From: Larix kaempferi
Lineage: Eukaryota; Streptophyta; Pinopsida; Pinales; Pinaceae
DNA length: 64,000 bases
Direction: 5' to 3'
NCBI GenBank assembly: GCA_027924585.1
Contig: BSBM01000232.1
Span: forward strand, 28,287,501 to 28,351,500
Made by a program: the position numbers and the translations under genes. Position 1 is the first letter of the stretch, and every line of letters begins with the position of its first letter. Positions 1 through 11,729 of the stretch are shown here, one piece after another. The notes beneath the pieces were generated by a model. That model ran no database searches and had not been told where the DNA came from. It was given only the letters and a program-made list of their open reading frames with translations.

Positions 1-658
1 ATGAATAGTTGCGGTCTCCTCTCTTCTGTTACCTGAGTGCTCTGTGGATAACTGAGAACTTAGTGAAGATCCTCTTTTTCTTTTTTACAGTGGTAGCTTC
101 TAAAACGACTTAATTTAGGTAGCCGATGATTTCACCTTTGACCACATAAAGCTGTCGAAAAAGTGTTGAAAATGCCTCTGCTTTCGGTAACTTGTGGACA
201 ATTTTGCTTTTGAACTGTAAGCTGCCGAAATAGTGTTGAGAATGCCTCTGCTCTCGGTAGCTTCAAACAATTTTTCCTTTGAACTGTAAGCTACCAAAAA
301 CTTACTTTTTGGTGGCTGATGAACAACTGTCGTATCCGCCTAAGCCACCGAAAACTGTTCCATGATACATGACGTGTGCCTTTCTTTTTGGTAGCTTGAA
401 GAGTTTTGTCTTCCATACTGTAAGTTGCCAAAAGCCAGGTTTTCTGTAGCTAATGAACCATCGCTAGGTCCGCCTAAGCCACCGAAACCTGTCTTTCCCT
501 TTTGAAGAGAGAACAAGCTCTAAGAATGTTTCAAACTTTTATTACATACTTAAAAATAATTGAAGAAAGGACCATCAATGAATATGATGAATAAAATTTA
601 TGAAGACCTCCTATCACCTAAAAAAAAAAAATTGACTATGCTATTTTGGGAGATAACA
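1..658 (-). repeat. 3-prime LTR (partial) of the gag-only element
   Basis: This repeats 4048-4707 with scattered substitutions. On the minus strand it starts at 658 with TGTTATCTCCC. About 1.6 kb of it should lie beyond the left edge, judging from the right copy. It carries the same alternating 12-base hairpin motifs as its partner. No clean polypurine tract stands beside base 659. Confidence 0.85.
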
Positions 659-1154
659 TATGGCTCCTACTCGGGGATGGAATCCTCCCTGTGAGGATCT
701 AAGAACCTAGTAGTTCCAGTCACCTTACCTTTGGGAAATGGAGTCATTTTGCCTTTAGAACTAATCCCCTACAAACCTGTAGCCTACATGTGCCTTCCTG
801 TAACCTGCTCTACTTATTGAAGAAAACTGGAAACAACTAAAAGGATCTACTTGCTCATAGGGTGAGCTTATTCTCTCTACCTACTCGTACTCTAACCATT
901 GTATTGATGCTTAATCAAGTAAACTCATGCTTCCAATGAAGCCATGTCAGAAACTAATTTACTGAAACTGTTTTTGGTCTTAACCCCAAAAATAATGGAA
1001 GCCATATCATACCGAAAAGAGGTTTGAACAGATGATAAAGACAATTTTCATCTGACAAAAATATTTTAACATATATGTTGTTCATAGTTTCCAAATAGTT
1101 TGCAAAAGGGTCATTAAAACCATAAAGAGATACCTCTTCAAGCTATTATTCCAA

Positions 1155-2309
1155 CTACCTATATTGCAGCTGCTGATTGCTTTCACTGATCTCAATGCTG
1201 AACGTAGACTGCTCAACCTTTGTCGAAGAAAAATGCAAGCTGAACCGCTGACCTGAAACTTTCTGCTCCCCTTCAACATATCTCTGTAATCTAAATTCAT
1301 CATGATGATATGCTGGCTTATCACAGCAAACAATTTCCTCTCCAACAATAATATCTTTGCAGGATATATCAATACTAAAAAGATCTTTATTGGACTTTTG
1401 AACAACAGATTCGTGACAAGCATCAATCACAATATGCACACATTTTTTATCATCTCTCTGCTGAAAAGAAGAACTAGATGAAATTTGAGTAAACAATAAG
1501 TCTTCACGAACCTTAACATCTTCTTCCTCATCACTGTATGGGTCGAATGTAGGAGTATCAAGGTAAGATCCTAACGACAGAGAGGAAGCTTCTTGAATAG
1601 CAATAAAATCTTGAAACACATCCGAAAAAATATCACCTTGTTCCTTATGGTTACGACAACTTCCCCTGATCTGCAAATCTGGAAGATGTGGGCTGCCCTC
1701 AACATCTACTACAGATCCAATACTTTCACCTGCTGATCTATCAATCTGCTCATCATCTTTCAAGTCTTCAAAGGGGACCATTTGATCTTCCTGATAAGAG
1801 ATAATAGATGCATTTGGTACAATGTCAAAAGCATCTATACAATGGCTAACATTGTGAAGGTCATAAATGTCTCGATCATAGTGAGAGGTATCCCCAATAA
1901 CAACATACTCTTCATGATTATCCGAATCTTTAGTCAATAAATTAAATTCATGACAACATTCAGGAAATAAAAGGTCAACTGAAAATATTCCTTTGCAGAA
2001 CAAATGAAAGGCAGCATGAAAATCTACCAAAGAGGTGATACTGGCAATAGGAAGAGACCGGTACCAATCACGAGAAATCCCCTCTAATGAAAAACAGAAG
2101 AGCTGGATCTGAACATCTTCATGCACAACTTGCAACCGATGAATGTAATCATGAAAGTCCAGCAAATGTTCCGTTGGTACTTCCCAATCTTCACCTCGAA
2201 ATCTGGGAAGGCTATTTTCCCATTCATCTCTACTAGGCACTGGATTAGGGAAACCAACAATTTTTGAAAAATCATAGAACACATACTTCTTAGAAAAGAT
2301 CTTGTTCAT
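1155..2309 (-). CDS. Retrotransposon gag-like protein
   Basis: This is an uninterrupted frame. It is open from 2372, but the first ATG is at 2309 (MNKIF), giving about 384 residues. The N-terminal half carries the spacing of the Retrotrans_gag capsid domain of Gypsy elements: LPRFRGEDW, EHLLDFHDYI, a bulky-acidic stretch, SLEGISRDWYRSLP, then SITSLVDFHAAF. The C-terminal half is acidic and low in similarity to anything I know, and I see no zinc knuckle. Gag would form the particle that packages element RNA. The ORF lies directly downstream of the primer site and is intact while its element has no pol, so any movement would need enzymes supplied in trans. Family assignment is firm at the level of Gypsy gag; the lineage (Athila or Tat) is inferred from the primer site. 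Confidence 0.75.
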   Translation of the reverse strand: MNKIFSKKYVFYDFSKIVGFPNPVPSRDEWENSLPRFRGEDWEVPTEHLLDFHDYIHRLQVVHEDVQIQLFCFSLEGISRDWYRSLPIASITSLVDFHAAFHLFCKGIFSVDLLFPECCHEFNLLTKDSDNHEEYVVIGDTSHYDRDIYDLHNVSHCIDAFDIVPNASIISYQEDQMVPFEDLKDDEQIDRSAGESIGSVVDVEGSPHLPDLQIRGSCRNHKEQGDIFSDVFQDFIAIQEASSLSLGSYLDTPTFDPYSDEEEDVKVREDLLFTQISSSSSFQQRDDKKCVHIVIDACHESVVQKSNKDLFSIDISCKDIIVGEEIVCCDKPAYHHDEFRLQRYVEGEQKVSGQRFSLHFSSTKVEQSTFSIEISESNQQLQYR

Positions 2310-2450
2310 GTCATACCAGTGGAGTCGCCATTGAATCCGTCCTTCATGGAGTCCCCAGATAGATGATTTCAACCAAATGATGTCCAGGCTTTGTCTATGA
2401 TCAAAGCTGGATCTATGTCATCTCCCAGGGAATCTAAGCTTCAATCTCCT

Positions 2451-2469
2451 CTCCTCGGCAATGGCGCTA
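2451..2469 (-). promoter_or_regulatory. Primer binding site, tRNA-Asp-like
   Basis: On the minus strand, three bases after the LTR end, the sequence reads TAGCGCCATTGCCGAGGAG. This is close to the TGGCGCCGTTGCCGGGGA site typical of Athila and Tat Gypsy elements. Its position and strand fix the orientation of the element and the LTR boundary at 2473. Confidence 0.75.
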
Positions 2470-2472
2470 ATT

Positions 2473-4707
2473 TGTTAGCTCTCCAGGAGTCTTTCTAGGT
2501 TGCAGTCGAAAGAGTTTGGTAACTTAATCTTATCTTCAATGATGGGTGTGTAATCGGATCAAGATGAATGACTCACTCACTGATTTCCTCACTCAAGACA
2601 ACTTAGTAATATCCAGATAGGACAAGGCCTTCAAAATCCATTAATCAGATAGTTTTGTTGAATTAGATGGGTGGAGAAAAGCTAACTATATTAACCAGAA
2701 ACATACATATATAAAACAATACATATGAAGGGTCAATAGAACTAGCAATAGTTACTTATGATCCTAGTTTACTGATACGAAAGTGAGATGACAATCACCA
2801 TATTTAAAGTAAACATAGACAAAAGAACCTCTGCTCATAATCATAGAAAGAAGAAGATAATGGTCTGAAAACAACAGTGAAAGAAGCTTGTATTACTGAA
2901 TATATTAAAAAGAGGTCTTTCTACAAAAAGGAGTGTCTTAGAGTCTTCAAAGTCGAACCTTTTCTTCCTCTCAAGTTCTAGGCTTTATAGCCTTTATAGC
3001 ATCTTTCCAGATCCTTAAAAGCTGGATCGAATTTACTAAAGATAGAAGCTTTAAATCGTTTTCAATAAACTAGGGAAAAATCCTTTTTAATTTGGCCAAA
3101 CTGCTGAAAAAGGGGGCTCAGATATGGATTCGGTTCTCCGAATCTATGACACTTGTGTATAAATTGAATAAGGTTATTTTGGATTGGTTTGTTTTGAGCA
3201 AAAGCCTCTCTCAGTTTCTTGAGATTCGTTTTCATTTTCCCGAGATCTATATTTCAAAAACATGTGTCAAACAGGAAAATTCTGAGATCCGAAAATTGGG
3301 GCTCAAAGATGGATTTGATTATCTCAATATGCAACACCTGTAGGAAAACGGAGAGAGGTTATTTTTCTTTGACATGTCAGGAACAAAACCCTCTGAGTGT
3401 TTTGCAAACTGATTCTCCAGTCGCTCGGAATCATCATTTGAAAATGATGACTTTTCACAGTAAAAACGCCAATTTTGCAATAAATCTTCTCGCCTCCGTC
3501 TTGACAGTCTTCAAGTCTTCGAAAGCTGTAGTAGTCTTTGACATGCTTAAAAAACTTCCAGGTGATGACAAGGCACTTAAAATCTTTCTTTGACAACTGG
3601 ACATTATCTTGACTAAAGAGAGAAAGGCTCTTCAATCTTTATATCGTCCGCAACAACTTCAAAAAACTTGAAAGAGAGAGTGATCTCTATCCCTTTAATT
3701 TTATCATTCATTTAGAATCTTCCTCAAATGATTTGGTAGCGAAAACATTTGATCTGGGTGAAAATACCATCATTCTGTCTGTCTCTGTGCTTTCGGTGGC
3801 TTGTGAGCCAAAATTCTAACCTGTAAGCCACCGAAATCTCTGCTTTCAGTGGCTAAGGACAGTTGTGCAAACTGAAATAGCCGTCGAAAAGGCAGGCTTT
3901 AGCAATCTGAAAACTAATACAGTGGCAGAATGCTCTGCATTCAGCAAGTGAAAAGATTGAAATCATGAACATGAAATAGGCTATAATATCACAAGAAAAT
4001 TGGATTAATGCCATGTTTGGAATTTGTTGAATTTGACACAAGAAGTCAATGAATAGTTGTGGTCTCCTCTCTTCTATTATCTGAGTGCTTTGTGGATAAC
4101 TGAGAACTTAGTGAAGATCCTCTTTTTCTTTATTACAGTGGTAGCTTCTAAAACGACTTAATTTAGGTAGCCGATGATTTCACCTTTGACCACGTAAAGC
4201 TGCCGGAAAAGTGTTGAAAATGCCTCTGCTTTCGGTAGCTTGTGGACAATTTTGCTTTTGAACTGTAAGCTACCGAAACAGTGTTGAGAATTCCTCTGCT
4301 CTCAGTAGCTTCGAACAATTTTTCCTTTTAACTGTAAGCTACCAGAAACTTACTTTTCAGTGGCTAATCAACAACTGTCGTATCTGCCTAAGCCACCGAA
4401 AACTGTTCCACGATACATGACACGTGCCTTTCTTTTCAGTAGCTTGAAGAGTTTTGTCTTCCATACTGTAAGTTGCCGAAAGCTGGGTTTTCAGTAGCTA
4501 ATGAACCATCGCCAGGTCCACCTAAGCCACTGAAACCTGTCTTTCCCTTTTGAGGAGAGAACAAGCTCTAAGAATTTTTCAAACTTTTATTACATACTTA
4601 AAAATAACTGAAGAAAGGACCATCAATGAATATGATGAATAAAATTTATGAAGACCTCCTATCACCTAAAAAAAATAAAATTGACTATGCTATTTTGGGA
4701 GATAACG
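2473..4707 (-). repeat. 5-prime LTR of the gag-only element, 2.2 kb
   Basis: The boundaries come from the primer site on the left (LTR end TAACA on the minus strand at 2473) and from the shared terminal block with the left copy on the right. The last base at 4707 is changed from the expected A. Short open frames inside it are not conserved and look like chance. It contains the hairpin-motif cluster listed separately. Confidence 0.8.
3780..4545. repeat. Cluster of alternating inverted 12-mers inside the LTR
   Basis: Variants of TTTCGGTGGCTT alternate with their complement AAGCCACCGAAA many times, for example near 3789, 3828, 4236, 4267, 4327, 4388, 4436 and 4486. The spacers are 20 to 60 bases, so adjacent units can pair as hairpins. 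The same series is present in the left LTR at about 100-490, so it belongs to the element and did not arise after insertion. Confidence 0.8.
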
Positions 4708-5959
4708 GTCAGGGTTAGAGTTATAGAACAAAATTGAATTAGGTCATTTCTCTAATGTACATTTTATATTAATGGTATGGCTTGGTCTAAGGTGGCGCTC
4801 TCAAATAGCTATTTCATTATGAAATATTTAACAAGCCATGAATTGAATTTAAGATAAGTGTGTTGTTAAATATAGTGAGCATTGAGCATGGGGAACCAAG
4901 TCTAGCCATATGTGTATTGTTAAATATAACTTTGTTGGGTGAAGCCAATAACCAACATAATGAACATAATATAAGAGTTTTTTGGGTTGGGGATATACCT
5001 CAAGGTACCCAAAGTATGAAAAAAGTTTGGGTGGGCACAAAACCAAGAGAACAAAAAATGTTGAAGAGGACATGTGGGGTGGGAGGTCGGCCTCCAAAAA
5101 CTCAAGCATTGACATGAGTGAGGTAGGTCTAAAGCAACTTCTCTCATACCAAATGAGAGAAGTGGTAGGGAGGTCTCTAGGTCTCTATAGCATCTTCTCT
5201 CATACCAAATTAGGTAGGTCTAAGGCAACTTCTTTTGTGGGGTGGTGCTGCATTTTGAAGTTCCCTTGGTCATTGTGTTCTAGTTGCATTGTTGGTTTTG
5301 GCTATTTGTTCTCAATGTTAGGAGTTTTTCTTTTCTTTTTTTTCTTTAACTTGTGTGTAGACCTCTAGGCATTCATCTAAAATTTTCCCAATCTATAACT
5401 TCAAGTTCATTCTACCTTCATTAATGAGTTTTGACCGAGGAATTTATTTATATCCAATTTATTTGACCCTAAGAACCTCTCATGAGTGATTATAAAAAAT
5501 CATGCCCTAGCATGTGCAATAGTTAGTTGATTCCTTCTTGCATAATTTCTCATGTAATTTTTCAATTTACTTTCCCACCACTAAATAGTCTCCTTCTCAC
5601 ACAACATATATGCATGTGTGCATCCATTATACAATATGTGTCGTAATTATTATTACCGATATGTGTCATTATCCAAGATATATCTACATATTCATACACA
5701 TAAATGGAAAGTGAGAAAGGGGAGAATGTAACTTTAGAGCCATCAATAATTAGCCTTTTATTAATCCCTAACAAATATTTATTTTTACAATGATAGGATG
5801 ACGCATCTTTATGCTCTTTACATAGAGTGGAGGTAACTATAGCTATTGTAACTATCTTTATCAGTCAGTCAACCAACATGACTACTTAGTTGAATCTTAC
5901 ATGTATACCTCCAGTCAACTCTTTATCCTAGTTGACTAGTTGAATAAAGCTCCTACAAC
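4708..5959. other. Intergenic, no gene seen
   Basis: This is AT-rich unique-looking sequence. A block containing ttctctcataccaaa and gtaggtctaa is partly duplicated at 5123-5153 and 5190-5232. Short open frames on both strands here have no family features. I see no coding signal, LTR terminus or RNA gene. Confidence 0.6.
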
Positions 5960-6470
5960 AATGCCAATAGAGGATTTTCAACACAAGGGATGGGTCTCTA
6001 GACCTTGAGCATGGTGATTAAAAAATATAAAGGTTATTAGGACCTAAATGAATATCTGCATGCTCATGAGCCATGAACAAGTCCTTGAATCACTACACAA
6101 GCTCTCTAGACGGGATACATGGCCTTTGTTTTGGATATGGATTCCATTTGGAGGTTTTGTGCACAAAGGATGGGTCTTTAGGTATTGACAATGATAAGGT
6201 GAGGACATATGAGGCCTCAAATCGAATATAAATGTTTTAAGTATATTAACCATCAAGATTCCCTCAACCCCCAGACATGCCCTTTAAAAGATTTTTTTTA
6301 TCTTTGAGTGTGATATGGGTGCCAACATGAGGTTTTGACTACTAAGGATGGGTCTTGGCATCTTGACCATGGTTTAGGTGATGAAAATGAGATTCATATG
6401 ACTCCAATGAATCTTTCATGGATCATGGGGTAAAATTATGTCTTGAACCATTGAGTTGACTATGTTCAAT
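5960..6470. repeat. Degenerate tandem repeat, period about 178
   Basis: Three blocks start near 5985, 6163 and 6341. Each has a gaggttttg-like lead, then aaggatgggtct, then a ttgaccatgg-like stretch and a gatgaa-like tail. Identity between copies is low but order and spacing are kept. There is no coding frame across them. Confidence 0.5.
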
Positions 6471-7226
6471 ATGTGTCTTAACATCAAAAAATCCAAGATA
6501 CTTAAATTACAAAGAGTGATTATCAATATTACCAAAACATTGAAGACATTATCAAAACTAAGGGTCTATTCCAACTTGTTCAAGTAGTAGTTCAACACAT
6601 TAACCATGCTTTCATTAAAGGCGCATACTAACACATAAAGAACGATCCATATGTAACTACATTAACAATTCTCTTTTATTGCTCAATCCAATTGCACCTA
6701 TGCACACCCCTCATGTTTGAACTAATTAAAGTGATATGGTTAACCCTTCCATCCAAGCACACATATGAACTTCTCATATATCTAGGTTAATTTGATATAA
6801 TATGTGATGCAATGCTTGTTAGAATTGACTATTATAACCATTACAAGGTTAAGTATGGAAGAAGTCATCGTCTCCTATTTATTTTTTTGTAGCCCTAAAG
6901 TCACAACACTTTGTAATGTAAATATCACTCCTTAGTTTGCTTGGTTAGGTATGTTGTTGTTGAAAGGAAAAGATGCAAGACCCATTCAAATACAAGGGAC
7001 TCATATTGAGGTCACTTGGTGTCTCGAAATAACATCTATATGTATGTGAAAAATTTTCCATAACCTTGTTATTGAAGACAAAATCATGTATGCAAAAATG
7101 TAATCAAAGACAAAGTCATATAGACAACTGCAGATCCATCTATTAATATGCAAAAATGATCCAATCATGTACACTTTTTGGAAAAATGGAACATCGTTCC
7201 CAATATCTATATAATTGCAACTCGTG
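6471..7226. other. Intergenic, no gene seen
   Basis: AT-rich sequence without long frames, terminal repeats or recognisable domains. It borders the 3-prime end of the minus-strand spliced gene at 7325. Confidence 0.6.
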
Positions 7227-7304
7227 CCCTGTACAAAATATGGCTACTCATTCCCTATACAAAATATGGCCCATGATGTCCTATACAAAATATGGCAACT
7301 CATG
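7227..7304. repeat. 26-bp tandem repeat, three copies
   Basis: The unit ccctatacaaaatatggc plus about 8 bases occurs at 7227, 7253 and 7279. It lies just downstream of the stop codon of the minus-strand gene and could form part of its 3-prime UTR. Confidence 0.8.
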
Positions 7305-8499
7305 CCGAAAATGCCACATCGTGGCTAGTGTACATAGGAGGGTCTCTCAACCTCTTTCCCACCCTCGAAGCTCCCAGGTGCGTCTCCAAAATCGATCTTC
7401 CTCTTCTTCGTGGTAGAGGAAACTGGGTCCTTCAGGCGTCTTGGAGCACGCCCCCCTGAGCCCTGAAATGACAACAATAATATGTCAACTTTTCTCGGCA
7501 ATTATACAAGTATAAAACATAATTTAAAAGTAAAAATAGTTTTCAAATCTTAGATAACTCACCTCATGTGAGACTGTAAGTCGTGAGGGGGTCTCCCTCT
7601 TCCGTGCTTCTTGTCTCTCAGCAATGCCACCCTGCAACATTTAGAACAATCAGATAAATGATGAAATTAGATGCATATAGTAATTTTCGTTAAAATTGAA
7701 CAAGATTTTCATAAACTAGTCAATCTCACCGTGAACACAACCGATTGTTCTTCAGGGCTGGTGGATGGAGTAGTCAGCTGGACAACCTACTCCAATGCTA
7801 GGGTGGACACTATAGGGCAGGATGTATCCACATCGACAGTGGCTACACAACTGGGGGGCACAATGGAAGAGGGGGGGGTGGCAGAAGGAGGCATGGAATG
7901 GGGTGGGTGAAGTGAATATGAAGGCATAGGGCGATAAACCCCAGCTGGCTGTAGTATGGATTGGGGCACCCTAGAAGGGGAAGCGAGTGTGGTGGGGGAA
8001 TGTGGGGGGGTAAAGGTCTGTGTTGCGGTGGAGGGATGGGTGACTATGGATGGGTGATGTGTCGTGGTCGGATGGGGGAGGGTGGGAACATGGGAAACTG
8101 ATACGAAGGTGGTGGAAAGGTTGGGACGGGGTGATGGGACGCAGGATATGAAACAGAAGGGGGATCTGGATGGAACTGTGGTGCTAGATAGGAGGGGGGG
8201 CATGGATGGAATGGGGTGGGGAGGGATGCATGGAATGGGGAATGTATGCCAGGGGATACAACTGGCATATACGGTGGCTGGAAGGCCGAGGAGGGAGGAA
8301 TAACGGAACTACCAGGCCGAGGTGCTCGCACCTACATACACATTTATAACCTCATAGTTTAATATAGAACAATATAAATATACATAGACAAGTCATCATA
8401 TTTGAAATTAAATTTATGCCTTAATACACACGATACCTGTGCACATGGAGATCTGTTGATCCCCGGTGGCAATGGCTGGTCGTTGGAGCCTGTGGACAC

Positions 8500-10525
8500 C
8501 TGCGCAAACACTACAATTTTTAGACTGCATTTATAAAAAAAATATTAAAAATATTAAACACAATGCCAATGAGAATGACAATGATAGTACTTAAAAAAAA
8601 TGACTGCAATTAATTTATATTCACGTTAGATGATAGTGGTTTGATGGGCTTTGGATATTATATAACGTTTTTATTGTATTGGTGCAGTCCATTTGTTCAA
8701 GACTTGGTAAAGAACATGGTTGTGGGGATCATGTCCTTTGACCCACAATGGATTGGGCCCATGATAATTTGGCAAAGAAGGTTGACAATTTATGCTTGAA
8801 GTGTTTGATGGCCAAAGTTGTCATTGATGACAACACGTTAAGGACAAAGGGGGAAGTGATGACATGGAAAAGACTTGATTGAACAAATGGTAAACATGAC
8901 AAGCTTTGATGAATTGACAAGTGGCAAGCAAGCATGAAAAGTGTAGAAGACTTGACAAATTGGAGACATGACAAATGATTGCTGACAAGGACTTGATAAT
9001 GGCATTGATGACAATACATTAATGACAAAGGCATGGAAGAGTTAAGAACATGGAGCATGCACATTATGGCAAGCACAATGGCAATGGCGACATGGCATGA
9101 GGGATGGAAAAGGTGACAAGTATGACAAACATGGCAAGCATGGAATAAGGACATGGCAAGCTAAGGACAAGACAAAGAGAAGTGACAAGCAAGAAAGCTT
9201 GATGACTTGTCAAGCATGGTGTTTGATGACATGGAACATGACAAGGAGGACATGCTTGGTGACAAGAAGGATTGATAACTTGGTGACATGGAGGACGATG
9301 AATTGGAAAACATAAGATTAGAGGACAAAGACAAGATGATGAGGTGGAAAAGGAAGATGTGCAGGAATTTGGAAGGCCCCTTGCCGGCATTTCAAAGCAC
9401 CATCGCGGGCATAATCAAAAGGACCCTACGGGCATTCTTTGAAGCACCCACTGCAGGCATTTGTGGTGTATTGTAGGCATATTGATAAGGGCCCGCAAGC
9501 ATTTACATGAGACCATTGCATGCATAATCCAAAACCAATACAGGCATGTGTTGATGGCCCTTGCGGGCTCAAAGTGGATCCCACTGCGGGCATTTTTAAG
9601 AGTGCATTGCGAGCATCTTAAGGGCATATGTGTGTCTCACATTTAATATTCTGAAAGGATAGAATGTGACATGGCATGAAATTAAATTTAAATAAGGTGG
9701 CATGGCATAGAAGGTGACATGGCATGGCCATTATTAAATAAATCATATTTGATTTATTTAATCATCTTAATGATAAAACTATAAATAGAAGACAAGTTTC
9801 ATTTTCAAGGAAGCAATGTGTGAATATTTTGGGAGATTGAGGAGAGCTTGATGAATATGGTTGTCTATTATTGTCATTGATGACAACATTAATGACAAAG
9901 TTTAAGCTTGAAGAACACATGGCATAAGAAATGGCAACATTAAAGGTTGATTTGGTGGACAAAGTGATAGGCTCCTTGGAGCCATTAGCACACCTATTGA
10001 GCCAAGAGTCAAATGACCCATACTGTGGTCATTTGAAGATGATTTGGACAAGGAGAGTACATGACAAAGATAACTTGGATGACATGGTGACAAATGGCAA
10101 AGAATCAATAACACACATGGCATTGGTCAAGCACGGGAAGAGCAGGAAAGCATTGGATGGTAGTCTGAGGATGAAGGACACTGCGGGCATCACCAAAAAC
10201 CCAGCTGCGGGCTCATCATTGGTCAAGTAAGAATGACAGATTTTGGAAATTTCTCTCCCATTTCTATAATCATTAGAGGTATAGGATGCCTAAAGTGAAC
10301 ATGAACAGATGTTTCTAGTTTTCTTAGGTTTTCATGTTTTATAAGGTTTCATTTTTTTTTGGTTGGATTATATGAATTTATAGCTCTCAAATAATTTAGA
10401 CAATATGATAAACACAACGGTAAACTACGATGATAATATGGTAATTACTCATTGCTAATTAATTTGTAATTACTGAACACAAATTACTCGTAACAGGATC
10501 TAATTATTCAAAGTAAAGCAGTTAC
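8500..10525. other. 2-kb intron filled with purine-rich repeats
   Basis: This lies between exons 2 and 3 of the minus-strand gene, with splice sites at both ends. From about 8640 to 10230 it is full of gacaa and catgg motifs. A block near cattgatgacaacattaa recurs around 8821, 9004 and 9875. A TATA-like ctataaataga sits at 9779 on the plus strand, so an LTR-like insertion inside the intron is likely, though I cannot find matched termini. Open frames here come from the repeats. Confidence 0.5.
9370..9620. repeat. Degenerate short repeat around tgcgggcat
   Basis: Variants of cactgcgggcattt recur every 25 to 35 bases, for example at 9381, 9405, 9426, 9450, 9549 and 9588, with two more near 10183 and 10205. 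Many variants differ by C-to-T or G-to-A changes, as expected for decaying methylated copies. Confidence 0.6.
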
Positions 10526-11729
10526 ATGTGTGTATGGTGCCACAATCTCCTCTGCTGCTGCCATGGCTCGGTCGAGGTCAAAGGAACCGATGTCCTCCCA
10601 CCTGGAGGATGGAGACTCGGCCCTGAATAATTGTGCATTAAAACAAATAAAGTCAACAATGTGTAATTCAAAGTTAAATATTTTAAACAATACGATATCA
10701 AATAAAATACAACAAATACTTGAACATTAAATAAAACAATAGCTAACCTAATACATGTAGCTCTCTATGGCATGTTGCTGTGTAGGACCATGGCAAGAAT
10801 GACCATAGTCAGAACAACAATGTGTCGTTGTTCCAGTAGAACTAGAAGGCCCCGCCTAGGTTCCACTTGTACCTGGCATGTCCCGGCCACCACCCATAGA
10901 TGGTGCAGCTGTGTCTGTTTGATCGATGTCCTCTTTGCTCTGTGAAGACATAGCCACAAATGTGGTATGTCTAAGAAAATGATGTGTGGCATGTCTAACT
11001 GATTCATCGATCTCATCTAGGCCGCTACCAAACCCGGGTGGCTGAGGAGGGGGGTTTGGCACTCTCCTGGGTGCAGGAGGTCCTCTAAGTGGGTTGTGGC
11101 AGGCCTAAGGTCGATCTTGGGCAGAGCCAAGACCGACACCCTGAAACTCAATGATGTCAAAATAGTTGACATGGTATCCTAGCTCAAACTCAGCCCACAA
11201 TTTCCGAAGGAAATACTGTGGGACCTCCAAATTGTTGCACAGGGGCTTGTCAAACACCATAAACCATCTCTTTCTCTAGTTATCTCTCCATGTCTGGTAA
11301 ATACACTAGTCCATGCAAACTCATCTCTTCCTCACATCTAGAGGTTGTCTTGTCGAGGGAACTATGAATTTGTTGTACAACTAGGCTTTGGTGACGTTGA
11401 GGTCTTTTATTTGTTCTTTGGACATCCCAGTGGAGTAGTGTTCCCTCATTCGAGCCCTGTATTGGCTCAGATTTGTGATCTCACTATGTGCAATGTTGAT
11501 GGAATCAATAATGTTTTGCAATGATGAATCCAAGGAAACCCGAGAGGGTTCCTTGGTGCTCTTCAATTCATTGCTTAATACCCTCAATTGATTTAAATCT
11601 TGGTGCAATTGATCTTCAGGGTTTTCATTCGGTTCATTGTTCGTTCCAATGTTGTCTTCTGAAGGTCGGGTTTCATTGGTTTCATCTGATGGTTCAAGTG
11701 TGTTTGTCACCTTTTTAGGTGTAGATGGC

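Larger units (their letters stand above)
1..4707 (-). mobile_element. Non-autonomous Gypsy-type LTR element, gag only (left LTR cut by window edge)
   Basis: Two direct repeats (1-658 and 4048-4707) share near-identical sequence and end at the same motif, so they are LTR copies. The element reads on the minus strand: the right copy (2473-4707) is the 5-prime LTR, followed leftward by a primer site, a gag-like ORF and about 500 bases without coding sequence before the 3-prime LTR. LTR termini are TGTTA and TAACA. The internal part is only about 1.8 kb and has no protease, RT or integrase, which matches the gag-only class of non-autonomous LTR elements. The left flank lies outside the window, so the target duplication cannot be checked. 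Confidence 0.85.
7325..11729 (-). pseudogene. Six-exon gene of unknown family, broken by stops
   Basis: I join six minus-strand exons: 11729-10755, 10622-10526, 8499-8437, 8331-7730, 7631-7563 and 7462-7325. Every junction has GT and AG, and the codon phases agree across all of them, which is hard to get by chance. Total coding is about 648 codons. The first exon is acidic and polar at its start, then has an aromatic, basic stretch (TWRDN, RKRWFMVFD, LWAEFELGYHVNYFD). Exon 4 is proline-rich. The last exon carries a basic nuclear-localisation-like KKRK and ends PSYVH before TAG. Exon 1 has about six in-frame stops, all TAG or TGA and all one C-to-T step from CAG or CGA. Exon 4 has a frameshift, seen as two overlapping proline-rich frames. 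An upstream exon near 11851-12080 is possible but unclear. I recognise no family; a host gene or a DNA-transposon accessory gene are both open. Confidence 0.6.

Noticed and set aside
3092-3635. Overlapping open frames on both strands inside the LTR
   Set aside because: They lie within the U3/R part of a repeat, have no domain text and overlap each other on opposite strands; chance frames.
4849-5368. Several 70 to 130 residue frames on both strands
   Set aside because: Mutually overlapping, low similarity to any domain, no start context or splice evidence.
9064-9390. Cysteine and histidine-rich minus-strand frame (CHxxCHxxC-like)
   Set aside because: It looks like a zinc-binding pattern, but it arises from catgg and gacaa repeats read backwards; the plus strand shows the same repeat outside the frame.
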